Source of the DNA: Bryobacter aggregatus MPL3
GTDB lineage: Bacteria > Acidobacteriota > Terriglobia > Bryobacterales > Bryobacteraceae
Assembly: GCF_000702445.1 (NCBI RefSeq)
Contig: NZ_JNIF01000004.1
Location: 682,001 to 746,000, forward strand
Direction of reading: 5' to 3'
DNA length: 64,000 nt
Shown here in pieces: positions 1-8,225 of this stretch. The position numbers and the translations under genes are program-made. The notes below the pieces were generated by a model that worked only from the letters and a program-made list of their open reading frames with translations, ran no database searches and was not told the origin of the DNA. The first letter of the stretch is position 1. Each line of letters begins with the position of its first letter.

Positions 1-1
1 C

Positions 2-1147
2 AACGTGTTGTTCTACCTGTCCACCCAGCCGAGTTTCTACGCGAGTGTTGTCGAGCATCTCGGGGCATCCGGTCTCTCCAAGCACGAGGGCGGTGGTTGG
101 CGCCGGGTGGTGATCGAGAAGCCTTTTGGCCACGATCTGGAGAGTGCGCAAGAGTTGAATCGTCGCATCAGTACAGTGTTCAGCGAGCGCGACATTTACC
201 GGATTGACCATTACCTCGGTAAAGAGACTGTGCAGAATGTGTTGGCCTTCCGCTTTGGCAATACGATTTTTGAGCCGCTCTGGAACCGGCAATACATCAG
301 CCATGTGCAGGTGACCGGCGCGGAGAGCATTGGTGTCGAAGGCCGTGGCGCTTATTACCAGGAAGCGGGTGCGCTGCGCGACATGATTCAGAATCATCTG
401 TTGCAGGTGCTGGCGACAGTGACGATGGAGGCGCCCAGCCAGTTTGAGTCCGATACAGTGCGCGATGAGCGTGCCAAGCTGCTGCGGTCAATTAAGATTC
501 TGAAGCCGGATGAAGTGGAAGCGAATGCGGTGAAGGGCCAATACGGCCCCGCCCGGATTGGCAATGAAGATGTGCCGGGCTTCCGCCAGGAGCATGGCGT
601 CAATCCTGAGGCGCAAACGGATACCTACGCTGCTGTCACTTTCTTTATCGACAACTGGCGTTGGGCAGGTGTGCCCTTTTATGTGCGTACGGGCAAGCGT
701 CTGCCCAAGCGCGTGACGGATATCGCGATTCGTTTCCATCCTGCCCCCTTATCGCTGTTCAATAGCGGAGAGATTTCTCCCGCGCCGAATCTTCTGATTC
801 TGCGAATCCAACCGGATGAAGGCATCTCGTTGCGCTTCCAATCGAAGGACCCAGCAGGCGGTGGGATGAAGTTACGGCCGGTCTCGATGGATTTCAACTA
901 TGGCTCGAGCTTTGGCACCCGTACGCCTTCCGCCTACGAAACCTTGCTGCTCGATGCACTGGGTGGCGACAGTACGCTGTACACGCGCCAGGACATGGTG
1001 GAAGCGAGTTGGCGTGCCGTAGAGCCAATTCTCAATTGTTGGAATAATACAAAGTATAAATTCCCGAACTACGACGCTGGCACCTGGGGGCCAAAAGCTT
1101 CCGATGAGATGCTGGCGCGCCGTGGGCATACATGGAGGATTCCATGA
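2..1147 (+). CDS. zwf: Glucose-6-phosphate 1-dehydrogenase, 5' end cut by window edge
   Basis: Oxidises glucose-6-phosphate to 6-phosphogluconolactone with NAD(P)+, the first step of the oxidative pentose phosphate pathway, in the cytoplasm. The reading frame is open to the window edge. About 381 residues are visible of the roughly 490-510 usual for the family, so the N-terminal Rossmann part with the nucleotide-binding glycine motif lies outside. Counting from the GTG at 5, EKPFG lies at residues 38-42. The substrate and active-site motif RIDHYLGKE is at 66-74, with the conserved Asp68 and phosphate-binding His69. QNHLLQ at 129-134 carries the His131 expected to be the catalytic base. The stop overlaps the opcA start as ATGA, so the two are translationally coupled. 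Identification is secure; the true start is not visible. Confidence 0.97.
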   Translation, partial: NVLFYLSTQPSFYASVVEHLGASGLSKHEGGGWRRVVIEKPFGHDLESAQELNRRISTVFSERDIYRIDHYLGKETVQNVLAFRFGNTIFEPLWNRQYISHVQVTGAESIGVEGRGAYYQEAGALRDMIQNHLLQVLATVTMEAPSQFESDTVRDERAKLLRSIKILKPDEVEANAVKGQYGPARIGNEDVPGFRQEHGVNPEAQTDTYAAVTFFIDNWRWAGVPFYVRTGKRLPKRVTDIAIRFHPAPLSLFNSGEISPAPNLLILRIQPDEGISLRFQSKDPAGGGMKLRPVSMDFNYGSSFGTRTPSAYETLLLDALGGDSTLYTRQDMVEASWRAVEPILNCWNNTKYKFPNYDAGTWGPKASDEMLARRGHTWRIP

Positions 1148-2121
1148 TCGTTCGACCTGAAGGGCTGCTCAAGGATCTGAGTGGGCTCTGGACTCAACTC
1201 GGTAAAGAGGAGACGGAAGGATCGGAGCGTTCGGCAGGTGTTCTTCGCGCGGTCACGATGACCTTTCTCCTCGGAGTGGACGAAGGTGACGACGCGGCCA
1301 ACGAAGCGCTGGCCACTTTGATGCACGACCGTCCCAGCCGTGCCATCGTGCTGAAGCTGATGAAGGATGACAACGCGGAGTTAACCGGGCGCGCGTTTGC
1401 GCAGTGTTGGATGCCTTTCGGACGGCGGCAGCAGATTTGTTGTGAACAGATCGAACTGAGTGCGGGCGCCAAGCACTTTGAAGACACCCTGTCCTTGCTG
1501 CGTGGTTTGGTGGCGCCGGACCTTCCTGTGGTGTTCTGGTGTCGCAGTACGAAGTTGTTTGCGCACAGTAGTTTCGCCGAATTAGCTGCTGTATCAGATA
1601 AAGTAATTTTGGATTCCCGGTCTCATCCCGATCCTTTGAAGACCGTTCAATTCGTCAACAGCCAGTTGAAGGCGGGCAAGCTCTATGGCGATCTGACCTG
1701 GACGAGATTGACGCGTTGGCGCGAAACGGTGGCGACCGTGTTTGACCGTTTGGATTGTAAAACCTTTTTCGACTGCCTGAGCCGGACCGAGATTCAGTAC
1801 ACGCACACCCCAACGCCGATGGCTGTTGGCTATCTGAGTGCGTGGTTTCGCTCCATCTTTGGCGACCGGGTGCCGGTGGAAAAAGTACTGACTGCGCGCG
1901 ATGTCCCGTGGCAGATCAGTGAGATTCGTTTTGTGACACCGAAAGACGAAGTGACGATCGATCGGATGGACAAGGGGTTAGTGGAATCGCACATCCGCGA
2001 TTTCCGAACCCGGAGTGTATTTGAGGTGCTGGACGAAACCCGTCTGGTTGCAGAAGAGTTGGCGATCCTTGGCCGCGATCCTATTTTTGCCAAGGCTGTT
2101 GAGTTAGCGAGCTTATCGTAA
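1144..2121 (+). CDS. opcA: Glucose-6-phosphate dehydrogenase assembly protein OpcA
   Basis: OpcA-family protein of 325 residues, known mainly from cyanobacteria and actinobacteria as an allosteric or redox-linked partner that activates glucose-6-phosphate dehydrogenase. The call rests on family-like sequence (for example the PVVFWCRS segment and the SRTEIQYTHTP region) and on its place between zwf and pgl. An ATG at 1132 is also in frame. I choose 1144 because a perfect GGAGG at 1134-1138 sits 5 bases upstream, and because ATG at 1144 gives the typical 4-base ATGA overlap with the zwf stop. pgl follows after 3 bases, so the three genes are almost certainly one operon. Redox control through cysteines is inferred from the cyanobacterial homologue, not seen here. 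Confidence 0.88.
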   Translation: MIVRPEGLLKDLSGLWTQLGKEETEGSERSAGVLRAVTMTFLLGVDEGDDAANEALATLMHDRPSRAIVLKLMKDDNAELTGRAFAQCWMPFGRRQQICCEQIELSAGAKHFEDTLSLLRGLVAPDLPVVFWCRSTKLFAHSSFAELAAVSDKVILDSRSHPDPLKTVQFVNSQLKAGKLYGDLTWTRLTRWRETVATVFDRLDCKTFFDCLSRTEIQYTHTPTPMAVGYLSAWFRSIFGDRVPVEKVLTARDVPWQISEIRFVTPKDEVTIDRMDKGLVESHIRDFRTRSVFEVLDETRLVAEELAILGRDPIFAKAVELASLS

Positions 2122-2124
2122 TCC

Positions 2125-2859
2125 ATGTTGTCTTACTTAAATGTGCTTTTGAATGCGGAAGATGCGGCTAAGGCCTGCGCTCTCCGAATTGCTGAAATTT
2201 TGACTGAGGCAGTGGCTGCCAGAGGGGAAGCGCGATGCGCTTTGTCTGGCGGGTCTTCCCCGAAACTGATGTTTGCCGAACTGGCAAAGCTGCAGATGAA
2301 CTGGGAGAAAATTTTCCTGTACTGGGTGGATGAGCGGGTGGTTCCGCCCGATCATCCCGACTCAAACTACAAGATGGCGATGGAGTATCTGATTCTGCCG
2401 GCCGGTATCCCGATTGAGCATCTGGCTCGCATTGCCGGTGAACGGTATCCAGAAGAAGCTGCGGCGCATTACATCTCTGAGATTCGCGTCGAGTTCCATC
2501 TCAAGGAAGGCGAACTTCCCGTTTTCGATCTCATTCATCGCGGCATGGGGCCAGACTCGCACACGGCGAGCCTTTTCCCTGGCGATCCGTTGATCGAAGA
2601 TGACTACGAAATCGCATCGAATACTTACGTCGAGAAGTTCAATTCGAATCGTGTGACGCTGTTGCCGGGCGTGCTGAAGAAGGCACGGCATACAGTGATT
2701 CTGGCTCCAGGCGCCGACAAGGCAGAGGCCTTGCGCGATGTGCTCGAAGGCAAGTCCGACCCAATGAAGCATCCCTGCCAGATTGCGGCGAAGCCGCCCT
2801 TCCCGACGGAATGGTTTGTCGACGAAGCGTCGGCCCGCCTGCTCACCAAAAAATCCTGA
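2125..2859 (+). CDS. pgl: 6-phosphogluconolactonase
   Basis: Hydrolyses 6-phosphogluconolactone to 6-phosphogluconate, the second step of the oxidative pentose phosphate pathway. The protein has 244 residues, normal for the DevB/Pgl family. Visible family motifs are SGGSSPK at 41-47, WVDERVVPPDHPDSNY at 67-82, and GMGPDSHTASLFPG at 140-153. The catalytic histidine of the last motif is present at 146. The residue before it, normally glycine in the D-G-H-T/A-S-L-F-P consensus, is Ser145, a mild departure that need not abolish activity. The gene starts 3 bases after opcA and closes the zwf-opcA-pgl unit. Confidence 0.95.
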   Translation: MLSYLNVLLNAEDAAKACALRIAEILTEAVAARGEARCALSGGSSPKLMFAELAKLQMNWEKIFLYWVDERVVPPDHPDSNYKMAMEYLILPAGIPIEHLARIAGERYPEEAAAHYISEIRVEFHLKEGELPVFDLIHRGMGPDSHTASLFPGDPLIEDDYEIASNTYVEKFNSNRVTLLPGVLKKARHTVILAPGADKAEALRDVLEGKSDPMKHPCQIAAKPPFPTEWFVDEASARLLTKKS

Positions 2860-2892
2860 GAGCTTTTCCGGCCTTGTTCCACTAGTTGAACA

Positions 2893-4674
2893 TTGGTGGA
2901 AGCGATCTATCTTGCGCTGGCGTGCTGGATGATTGGCAGTGGCATCGACGATCTGTGGCTGGATTTCTGTTATCTGGTCGGTAGGATCGCGCGGCCGCGC
3001 CGGTCTTCCAGCTCAAATCCGTCGTCGACGGCCATACCTCCGGCTGACGATCCGGCTGAGCATCCCGAGTCGTTGATTGCACTTTGGATTCCCGCCTGGC
3101 GCGAGGACGCGGTGATTGCGCGCATGATCGCGCATAACACGGCGTCGATTCGATACTCGCGCTATCACATCTTTGCAGGCACCTATCCGAACGACACTGC
3201 GACTCTTGAGGTATTGCGGGAACTCGAGAAGCAATTTTCGAACTTGCATGTCAGCCTGGCTCCACACAATGGCCCCACCTCGAAGGCCGACAATCTGAAC
3301 TGGATCTACCAGAACATGTTGGTCGTGGAGGACCGGATTGGCGAGGAGTTTGACATTGTCGTGATTCACGACAGCGAAGATCTGATCCATCCGGAAGAGT
3401 TCCGTTGGCTGAACCACTATTGCCGTGATTATGACTTCGTACAGATTCCGGTTCTGGCCTTGCCGACCCCCTGGTGGGAGTTGACCCATGGCATCTATTG
3501 CGATGAGTTTGCCGAAACACAGCAAAAGGATCTGCCCACCCGCAATCGGATGGGGGGCTTTGCACCTTCTTGCGGTGTGGGGACCGGCTATCGGCGCCAT
3601 GCGCTGGCTTCTCTGGCAGAGGCCGAATCCAACCGATTGTTTGAACCCGATAGCCTGACTGAGGATTACCTGAACGGTCTGCGTATGCACCGGCTTGGCT
3701 TGAAGCAGATTTATCTATCTGTCGCCTGGGTCAAGGGGCATCCGGTGGCCACGCGGGAGTTTTTTCCGCGCAAGTTTCGGGCTGCCGTGCGGCAACGGAC
3801 TCGCTGGGTCACCGGGATTGCGCTGCAAACCTGGCAGAAGGTGGGTTGGAGCAAGGACTGGCGCGAGAATTACTGGCTGTGGCGGGATCGCAAGGGGCTC
3901 ATCGGGAATCCGCTCAGCCTGCTCTCGAATGGGCTATTGACGGCCAGCGTCGCGGGACTTCTGCCGCAACTGAGTGGCGATCTCCGGCTGGCAATAGTGG
4001 CGGGCTTGCTCTTGCAATCGATTCGGATCGCATCGCGGATATATTTTACGGCTCGTGTATATGGAGTCTGTTATGCGCTGCTGGTGCCGGTGCGGATTCC
4101 GTGGTCGAATCTGGTCAACACCTTGGCTACCCTTTCGGCACTGGGTTGTTTTGCGCGGGCGCGTTGGCGAAAGGAGCCGCTGCTTTGGCTCAAGACCGAG
4201 CACGCCTATCCGAATCGGCAAATGCTGAATCCCTATTCCCGGCGCTTTCATGAAGTTCTCATGGATCTCAAGATGATTCCGCGCACGGAATTGGATGCGG
4301 TGGCTGGACGGAAGCCTGCCGGGGTTCGCTTAGGCGAGTATCTGGTGGCAGAGAAGCTTCTGGACTGGGATCAGCTCTATCACGCCCTGAGTGTCCTGTC
4401 GTCTTTTCCCAGCGCCCGGATTGCAGTGGAGGAGATCGACATTGAGGCGGCCCGAAGCCTTCCACGGAGCCTCATGTTGCAGGCGAGCCTGCAACCGGTC
4501 CGGCGAGGTGCGGAGAGCCTGGTGATTGCGACCTCGGAGATTCCAACGGATGGTCTCGTCGAGACTGTGCGAAAGTTCACAAAACGTGATCCATTCTTTG
4601 TTTTAGTGACTCCTGAAAATTTGGAGAAGCTTCGCCTTTATGTCGATGCGCCGCTCGAGCGGCTGGCTGCCTAG
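2893..4674 (+). CDS. NfrB-like membrane glycosyltransferase (GT2) with C-terminal MshEN-like domain
   Basis: Inner-membrane GT2 glycosyltransferase of 593 residues, resembling NfrB/phage N4 adsorption protein B. A membrane segment lies near residues 3-32. The GT2 catalytic domain spans about 60-310, with HDSED at 159-163 as the metal/sugar-nucleotide site, TEDYL at 256-260 as the acceptor motif, and QRTRW at 301-305, the signature of processive cellulose-synthase-like enzymes. Further hydrophobic segments lie at about 335-425. Residues from about 475 to the end match the T2SS-E N-terminal/MshEN fold, with RLGEYLVAEKLL at 479-490. In other proteins that fold binds cyclic di-GMP, and in E. coli NfrB it is reported to activate the transferase. 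The start is TTG at 2893 or GTG at 2896, because a stop lies just upstream at 2887. No clear ribosome site is visible. It follows pgl by 33 bases. The product polymer is unknown and no NfrA partner is in the window. Confidence 0.82.
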   Translation: MVEAIYLALACWMIGSGIDDLWLDFCYLVGRIARPRRSSSSNPSSTAIPPADDPAEHPESLIALWIPAWREDAVIARMIAHNTASIRYSRYHIFAGTYPNDTATLEVLRELEKQFSNLHVSLAPHNGPTSKADNLNWIYQNMLVVEDRIGEEFDIVVIHDSEDLIHPEEFRWLNHYCRDYDFVQIPVLALPTPWWELTHGIYCDEFAETQQKDLPTRNRMGGFAPSCGVGTGYRRHALASLAEAESNRLFEPDSLTEDYLNGLRMHRLGLKQIYLSVAWVKGHPVATREFFPRKFRAAVRQRTRWVTGIALQTWQKVGWSKDWRENYWLWRDRKGLIGNPLSLLSNGLLTASVAGLLPQLSGDLRLAIVAGLLLQSIRIASRIYFTARVYGVCYALLVPVRIPWSNLVNTLATLSALGCFARARWRKEPLLWLKTEHAYPNRQMLNPYSRRFHEVLMDLKMIPRTELDAVAGRKPAGVRLGEYLVAEKLLDWDQLYHALSVLSSFPSARIAVEEIDIEAARSLPRSLMLQASLQPVRRGAESLVIATSEIPTDGLVETVRKFTKRDPFFVLVTPENLEKLRLYVDAPLERLAA

Positions 4675-4780
4675 GCTGCGGGAAAACAGCCGCGGTGGTG
4701 GTATTGCACCAGTCCTTAGTCTGCTTTAGCTCGATTTATCAATCACTTAGAATTGGCATTCTACTTGCTCTACTTAGGGC

Positions 4781-5815
4781 ATGACACACAAACAATTCCT
4801 CTTCAGACCAAAGGTCTATACGTTTGTGGCTGCTACCGCTCTCGCTACCTCCATAGCCGCAGGGCAGCAGTCACCGCCCTCGTCGGCTCCTACCCAGGAT
4901 CCGGCCGGCTGGCGCCGCATGAGTGAGTTCAGCGATGGTCAGACAAATGCTGCACCGGCTCCAGGGCCCGCAGTCCAACAGATGCCGCAGGCAATTCCGG
5001 GCCATTTAACCCTACAGCCTGGCACTTACTTCACTATTCGTACCAACCAGCAACTTTCTTCGAATCAGAATCGTCCCGGCGATGAATTTACGGCCACCTT
5101 GGTGAAGCCGATTATCGTTGATGGCGTTGTTGTTGCAGACCGTGGCCAGACCGTGGTCGGCCGTGTGACGGATGCGGAGAAGGCTGGCAGGATCAAAGGA
5201 CAATCGAAACTTGCGATCGAGTTGACACAACTGAGCCTGGTGGATGGAACCCAGGTGCCGGTCCGCTCGACGCTCACCGGTTTCGTCGGTGGCCGCTCGA
5301 TCGGTCGTGATGTGACGACAGTTGGCGTCCCGACTGGTGTTGGCGCAGCGATCGGTGGAATCGCAGGTGGTGGTGCTGGAGCCGGTATCGGTGCTGGCGC
5401 TGGTGCAGCCGCCGGGTTGATTGGTGTCCTTCTGACCCGTGGAAACCCGACCGTCATCTATCCGGAGAGCGTGCTCACCTTCCGGACCGAGATGCCGATC
5501 CAGATTTCGACGGAACGTGCGCCACAGGCCTTCCGTGTGGTGCAACAGGGAGATTATGATCAACCGCAGGATCGTCCTCGCATGATGATGCAATCGGATG
5601 GTTATACGACGGTTGCTCCCGGTTATGTGGTATCCCCCTACTACTACGGCCTGGGCTTCGGTAGCTACTGGGGTCCGTGGTATGGATACGGTTATGGCCC
5701 GGGACTGGGCTTTAGCTACTATGGCGGCCGTGGCGGTTTCCGCGGCGGTGGCTTTGGTGGCGGAGGGTTCCGTGGTGGTGGTTTCCGTGGCGGTGGCCAC
5801 GGCGGGCGTCGCTAA
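4781..5815 (+). CDS. Exported protein with glycine zipper and Gly/Arg-rich tail
   Basis: Unrecognised exported protein of 344 residues. A Sec-type signal peptide covers about residues 1-28. A proline- and alanine-rich linker follows, then a beta-rich core (about 75-175) suggestive of a TrbI/conjugal-transfer-like or SH3-like fold. A glycine zipper at about 182-217 is typical of segments that insert into or pack in membranes. A tail from about 290 is dominated by Gly, Tyr and Phe and ends in repeated FRGGG-type units. The function is unknown; association with the outer membrane or envelope is inferred. It stands alone on the plus strand and converges on the gene ending at 5822. A 7-bp stem overlaps its stop codon. 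Confidence 0.75.
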   Translation: MTHKQFLFRPKVYTFVAATALATSIAAGQQSPPSSAPTQDPAGWRRMSEFSDGQTNAAPAPGPAVQQMPQAIPGHLTLQPGTYFTIRTNQQLSSNQNRPGDEFTATLVKPIIVDGVVVADRGQTVVGRVTDAEKAGRIKGQSKLAIELTQLSLVDGTQVPVRSTLTGFVGGRSIGRDVTTVGVPTGVGAAIGGIAGGGAGAGIGAGAGAAAGLIGVLLTRGNPTVIYPESVLTFRTEMPIQISTERAPQAFRVVQQGDYDQPQDRPRMMMQSDGYTTVAPGYVVSPYYYGLGFGSYWGPWYGYGYGPGLGFSYYGGRGGFRGGGFGGGGFRGGGFRGGGHGGRR

Positions 5816-5827
5816 CCTGAGTTAGCG
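5810..5827. terminator. Short perfect hairpin between convergent genes
   Basis: CGCTAAC at 5810-5816 pairs perfectly with GTTAGCG at 5821-5827 around the tetraloop CTGA. The stem includes the stop codon of the plus-strand gene and lies just before the stop of the minus-strand gene. No U-tract follows on either side, so it is at best a weak bidirectional terminator or an mRNA 3'-end stabiliser. Confidence 0.4.
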
Positions 5828-6481
5828 CAAGCTCATCACAGAGCGGATCTCCAGCCGTGGAATGAACGGTAGGATCGTCTGCATGATGCCTCCAGGCAAA
5901 CTTCCATGCATGGTTGCATTGTGATGGATCCCCGGTAAAGGTGTTCCAAACATACGTGGGCTGTCGAAGCGAGTCTTCGGCAGCCCAATTCCTTCTACAG
6001 CTGGAATTTCTGCGCTTCCTAAAATTTCTACTTTGACAATGCGGTCGCAACGGCTCCAGTCGTAGCAGACCGCAAGATTTTTGTGTAGCCAGTGAATTCG
6101 ATTTGCATTCTGAATGCCAGCCTCGCGCTGGCATTTCTGCCAGATGTCTTCTGTGAACCACCAGATGCCGCCTGGACTTCCCGGGCCCTGGCTGTTGGCC
6201 GCGCGATACAGACTCACGCCATTGAGCAGCTTGAATGCAAGGGTAGATTCTTGGACTGCCATTCTGGAGCGGATATCGCCTGCAAAGAGCTTGGATCGCA
6301 TGGTGGCAACATTCTTGAGGTCGCTTTTCTGCGAGCCATTTAAGGTGGTGAAGTTCAGAGAAGGCGAGGAAGTGATGCCCGCCTCCCGAAGCAGATCAAC
6401 ATAGGCAGAGTCATAGTGCAGCCTTGAGAAGTACTTCGTGCTCAGGGCGTCGGCAAGTTGCGATTCAATTTGGGACCACAT
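5822..6481 (-). CDS. Hypothetical protein, last gene of ECF sigma operon
   Basis: A 219-residue protein that I do not recognise. No signal peptide or membrane segment is evident. It contains a Trp-rich patch (GGIWWFTEDIWQ near the middle) and a few cysteines (KCQREAG, CYDWSRC), which could suggest a small folded domain. It starts 39 bases after the stop of the preceding exported protein, on the same strand as the sigma factor and its regulator, so it is probably co-transcribed and part of that regulon. The ATG at 6481 is the only upstream start in frame, and its ribosome site is weak. It converges with the Gly-rich exported protein. Confidence 0.6.
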   Translation of the reverse strand: MWSQIESQLADALSTKYFSRLHYDSAYVDLLREAGITSSPSLNFTTLNGSQKSDLKNVATMRSKLFAGDIRSRMAVQESTLAFKLLNGVSLYRAANSQGPGSPGGIWWFTEDIWQKCQREAGIQNANRIHWLHKNLAVCYDWSRCDRIVKVEILGSAEIPAVEGIGLPKTRFDSPRMFGTPLPGIHHNATMHGSLPGGIMQTILPFIPRLEIRSVMSLR

Positions 6482-6520
6482 CCAGGAAAGCGTCTCGCCA
6501 CTCAGCTTTGGTCCATGAAA

Positions 6521-7300
6521 CTAGTCGAGCAGCTTTACGGAAACCACCAGGATGAGCGAAGTGTCCTTCACCGTCGCATTGACCTTTCCGACCACCACCT
6601 GCTGGCCGGGTTTGACATCGAGAGCGGTGAGGATGTTGACTTCACGATAATCGTACTTATCCTTCTCTATCGGATTCTGATAAGGAACCCGGCCCGAAAA
6701 TCTGAGCTTGTCCAGATGCACTACCTTCCCCTCAACGCTCAGCTTGCTTTGGAACTGGTAGAGCGGGAAGGCACTCACGGGAACTTCCGGCCAGGAGAGT
6801 ACCCCCATGACTTCCACTGAATTGCCGGAGCGGACGGTGGCGATCTGGGTTTCGATCACTCGGAAACTCTTCAGCGCCGTCAGTTGCTTCAATTGATTGA
6901 CCACCGGGTCCAGGCTAGACGGCACGCTGCTCGATTCATTTCCCGTTGTCGCAAGCAGAACCTGCAGCGTCAACTCGACATTGCGGTCTCGCTGCACGAT
7001 TGCCTGCGTACCAGGCTTATAGTAACGGCGAATCAATTGCTCCGCCGCGTCGACGTCTTTCTTACTCGGTCCGGTCAGCGAGATCAGTTTCAGTAAAGGC
7101 TCGACCTGCATCACGACTGGCCGGATCAGCGGGCCAAAGGAGTGGATCTGGTTTGTGCTATCAGGCTCGTATTCAATGACGGTGTGATAGCTCGCCTGGG
7201 TCGACACTTGCGGCTCGGCTGCGGCCGCAGGCGGGGGTGCCGGAGCATTCTGTTGTCCAAGCAGCAACATGGGAAAGAGAAAGAGGGCAATGCGTTTCAT
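6521..7300 (-). CDS. Exported hypothetical protein in ECF sigma operon
   Basis: About 259 residues, with a clear Sec signal peptide at the start (KRIALFLFPMLLLGQQ) followed by an Ala/Pro-rich linker. The mature part has alternating hydrophobic strands (about 60-255) and no motif I can name. I choose ATG at 7300 rather than the upstream in-frame start at 7312 because it directly begins a lysine-arginine signal peptide and overlaps the stop of the preceding gene as ATGA. That overlap couples it to the one-TM regulator gene. In envelope-stress regulons such a protein can be the sensed or periplasmic component, but that role is only inferred here. Confidence 0.72.
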   Translation of the reverse strand: MKRIALFLFPMLLLGQQNAPAPPPAAAAEPQVSTQASYHTVIEYEPDSTNQIHSFGPLIRPVVMQVEPLLKLISLTGPSKKDVDAAEQLIRRYYKPGTQAIVQRDRNVELTLQVLLATTGNESSSVPSSLDPVVNQLKQLTALKSFRVIETQIATVRSGNSVEVMGVLSWPEVPVSAFPLYQFQSKLSVEGKVVHLDKLRFSGRVPYQNPIEKDKYDYREVNILTALDVKPGQQVVVGKVNATVKDTSLILVVSVKLLD

Positions 7301-7665
7301 TCCAAACTCCAATAGATGATGACGTTCTTGTCTGTGGACGCGAGTTGGATCGTGTCCTGGTCGAATGGTGTCGCTACGTGCTTCGGACGGGGGGCACGAC
7401 GCGAAATGGGTGCTGCAACAACAGGCGGCGCGAGGATGAGGTCTGGAACTGCAATCAGAGCCTCGCCCGGGGCCGGGAGGAGAATCTCCGTCTCACGGAT
7501 GCTGGTCAACTGCCAGGCGCCCAGCACTAAGGCGGCGGCGAGAGTCCAGCGCGTGATGCGCCGCCGCCGGATGCTGGCGTGGACGCGCTGCCGCAAGCGG
7601 TCGAGATGTTTCTGCGGTGGTGCTTCGCGAGCCAGCCTTCCGAGCAGTAGTTCTAGCTCATCCAT
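7297..7665 (-). CDS. Small one-TM protein, putative anti-sigma factor
   Basis: A 122-residue protein with a charged cytoplasmic-type N-terminus (1-36), one hydrophobic segment at about 37-53, and a C-terminal region of about 65 residues that would lie outside the membrane. It overlaps the 3' end of the ECF sigma gene by 13 bases and the next gene by 4 bases. That is the position and topology expected of a membrane anti-sigma factor. The HxxxCxxC zinc motif of the classic ZAS anti-sigma domain is absent, so it belongs to a divergent class or is a different regulator. The assignment is from context, not a recognised family. Confidence 0.68.
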   Translation of the reverse strand: MDELELLLGRLAREAPPQKHLDRLRQRVHASIRRRRITRWTLAAALVLGAWQLTSIRETEILLPAPGEALIAVPDLILAPPVVAAPISRRAPRPKHVATPFDQDTIQLASTDKNVIIYWSLE

Positions 7666-8174
7666 AGCTTCAATTTCTCCTTAGCGCGATGGATCGCACT
7701 GCGTACATTCTCTTCGCTGCACTCGAGGATGACGGCCACCTCACGGCTGTTGAGGCCCTCCAGGTCGCGCAGAATCAGACAAGCCCGCTCCCGCTCCGGG
7801 AGCCTGGCGATCAGTCTGGCCAGGCGCGATTCGCGTTGCTGCTGGGTGTGTTGCTCCTCAGGCGACGGACTCAGCGAGACAAGCAGTTCCAACTCTCCCC
7901 CCAGCGGTTTTCGCCGCCGAATCTGATCGAGGCAGAGATTCACCGTCACCCGGTAGAGCCAGGCGGAAAGAGGCTGCTCGGCCGGAAGACTGCGTAGACT
8001 CTGATGCAAGCGCAGAAAGACTTCCTGGCTGACATCCTCGGCGTCGGCCGGCGAACCAAGCATGCGCCAGGCTGTGCGGAAGACCAATGCCTGGTATCGC
8101 TGCATCCAATCCTCAAAAGAGGGGGTAGCGTTGGCGGCAAGGGCTACTTCGATAGGGGCACTGATCTCAAACAT
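7653..8174 (-). CDS. RNA polymerase ECF-type sigma factor
   Basis: A 173-residue sigma-70 family protein with only regions 2 and 4. Region 2 covers about residues 25-90 (YQALVFRTAWRMLG, DAEDVSQEVFLRL). Region 4 covers about 115-170, with the helix-turn-helix around LNSREVAVILECSEENVRSA. It redirects RNA polymerase to a set of promoters I cannot define from this window. An in-frame TTG at 8210 would add 12 residues, but the ATG at 8174 gives the usual ECF length. The 3' end overlaps the putative anti-sigma gene by 13 bases, and the four genes 8174-5822 look like one operon. No obvious GGAAC-type autoregulated promoter is visible upstream. Confidence 0.94.
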   Translation of the reverse strand: MFEISAPIEVALAANATPSFEDWMQRYQALVFRTAWRMLGSPADAEDVSQEVFLRLHQSLRSLPAEQPLSAWLYRVTVNLCLDQIRRRKPLGGELELLVSLSPSPEEQHTQQQRESRLARLIARLPERERACLILRDLEGLNSREVAVILECSEENVRSAIHRAKEKLKLWMS

Positions 8175-8225
8175 CGCGCTTCTGAAGGGAGAACGCGCGT
8201 ATGCCCGCAAGTGTTGACAGGAAAT

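Noticed and set aside
1132-1143. Earlier start for opcA at ATG 1132
   Set aside because: The ATG overlaps the GGAGG that serves the ATG at 1144, and only the latter gives the usual coupled ATGA overlap.
5700-5812. Repetitive GGC/GGT-rich DNA considered as a tandem repeat or CRISPR-like array
   Set aside because: The repeats follow codon units of the Gly-rich protein tail, with no spacers; they are coding low complexity.
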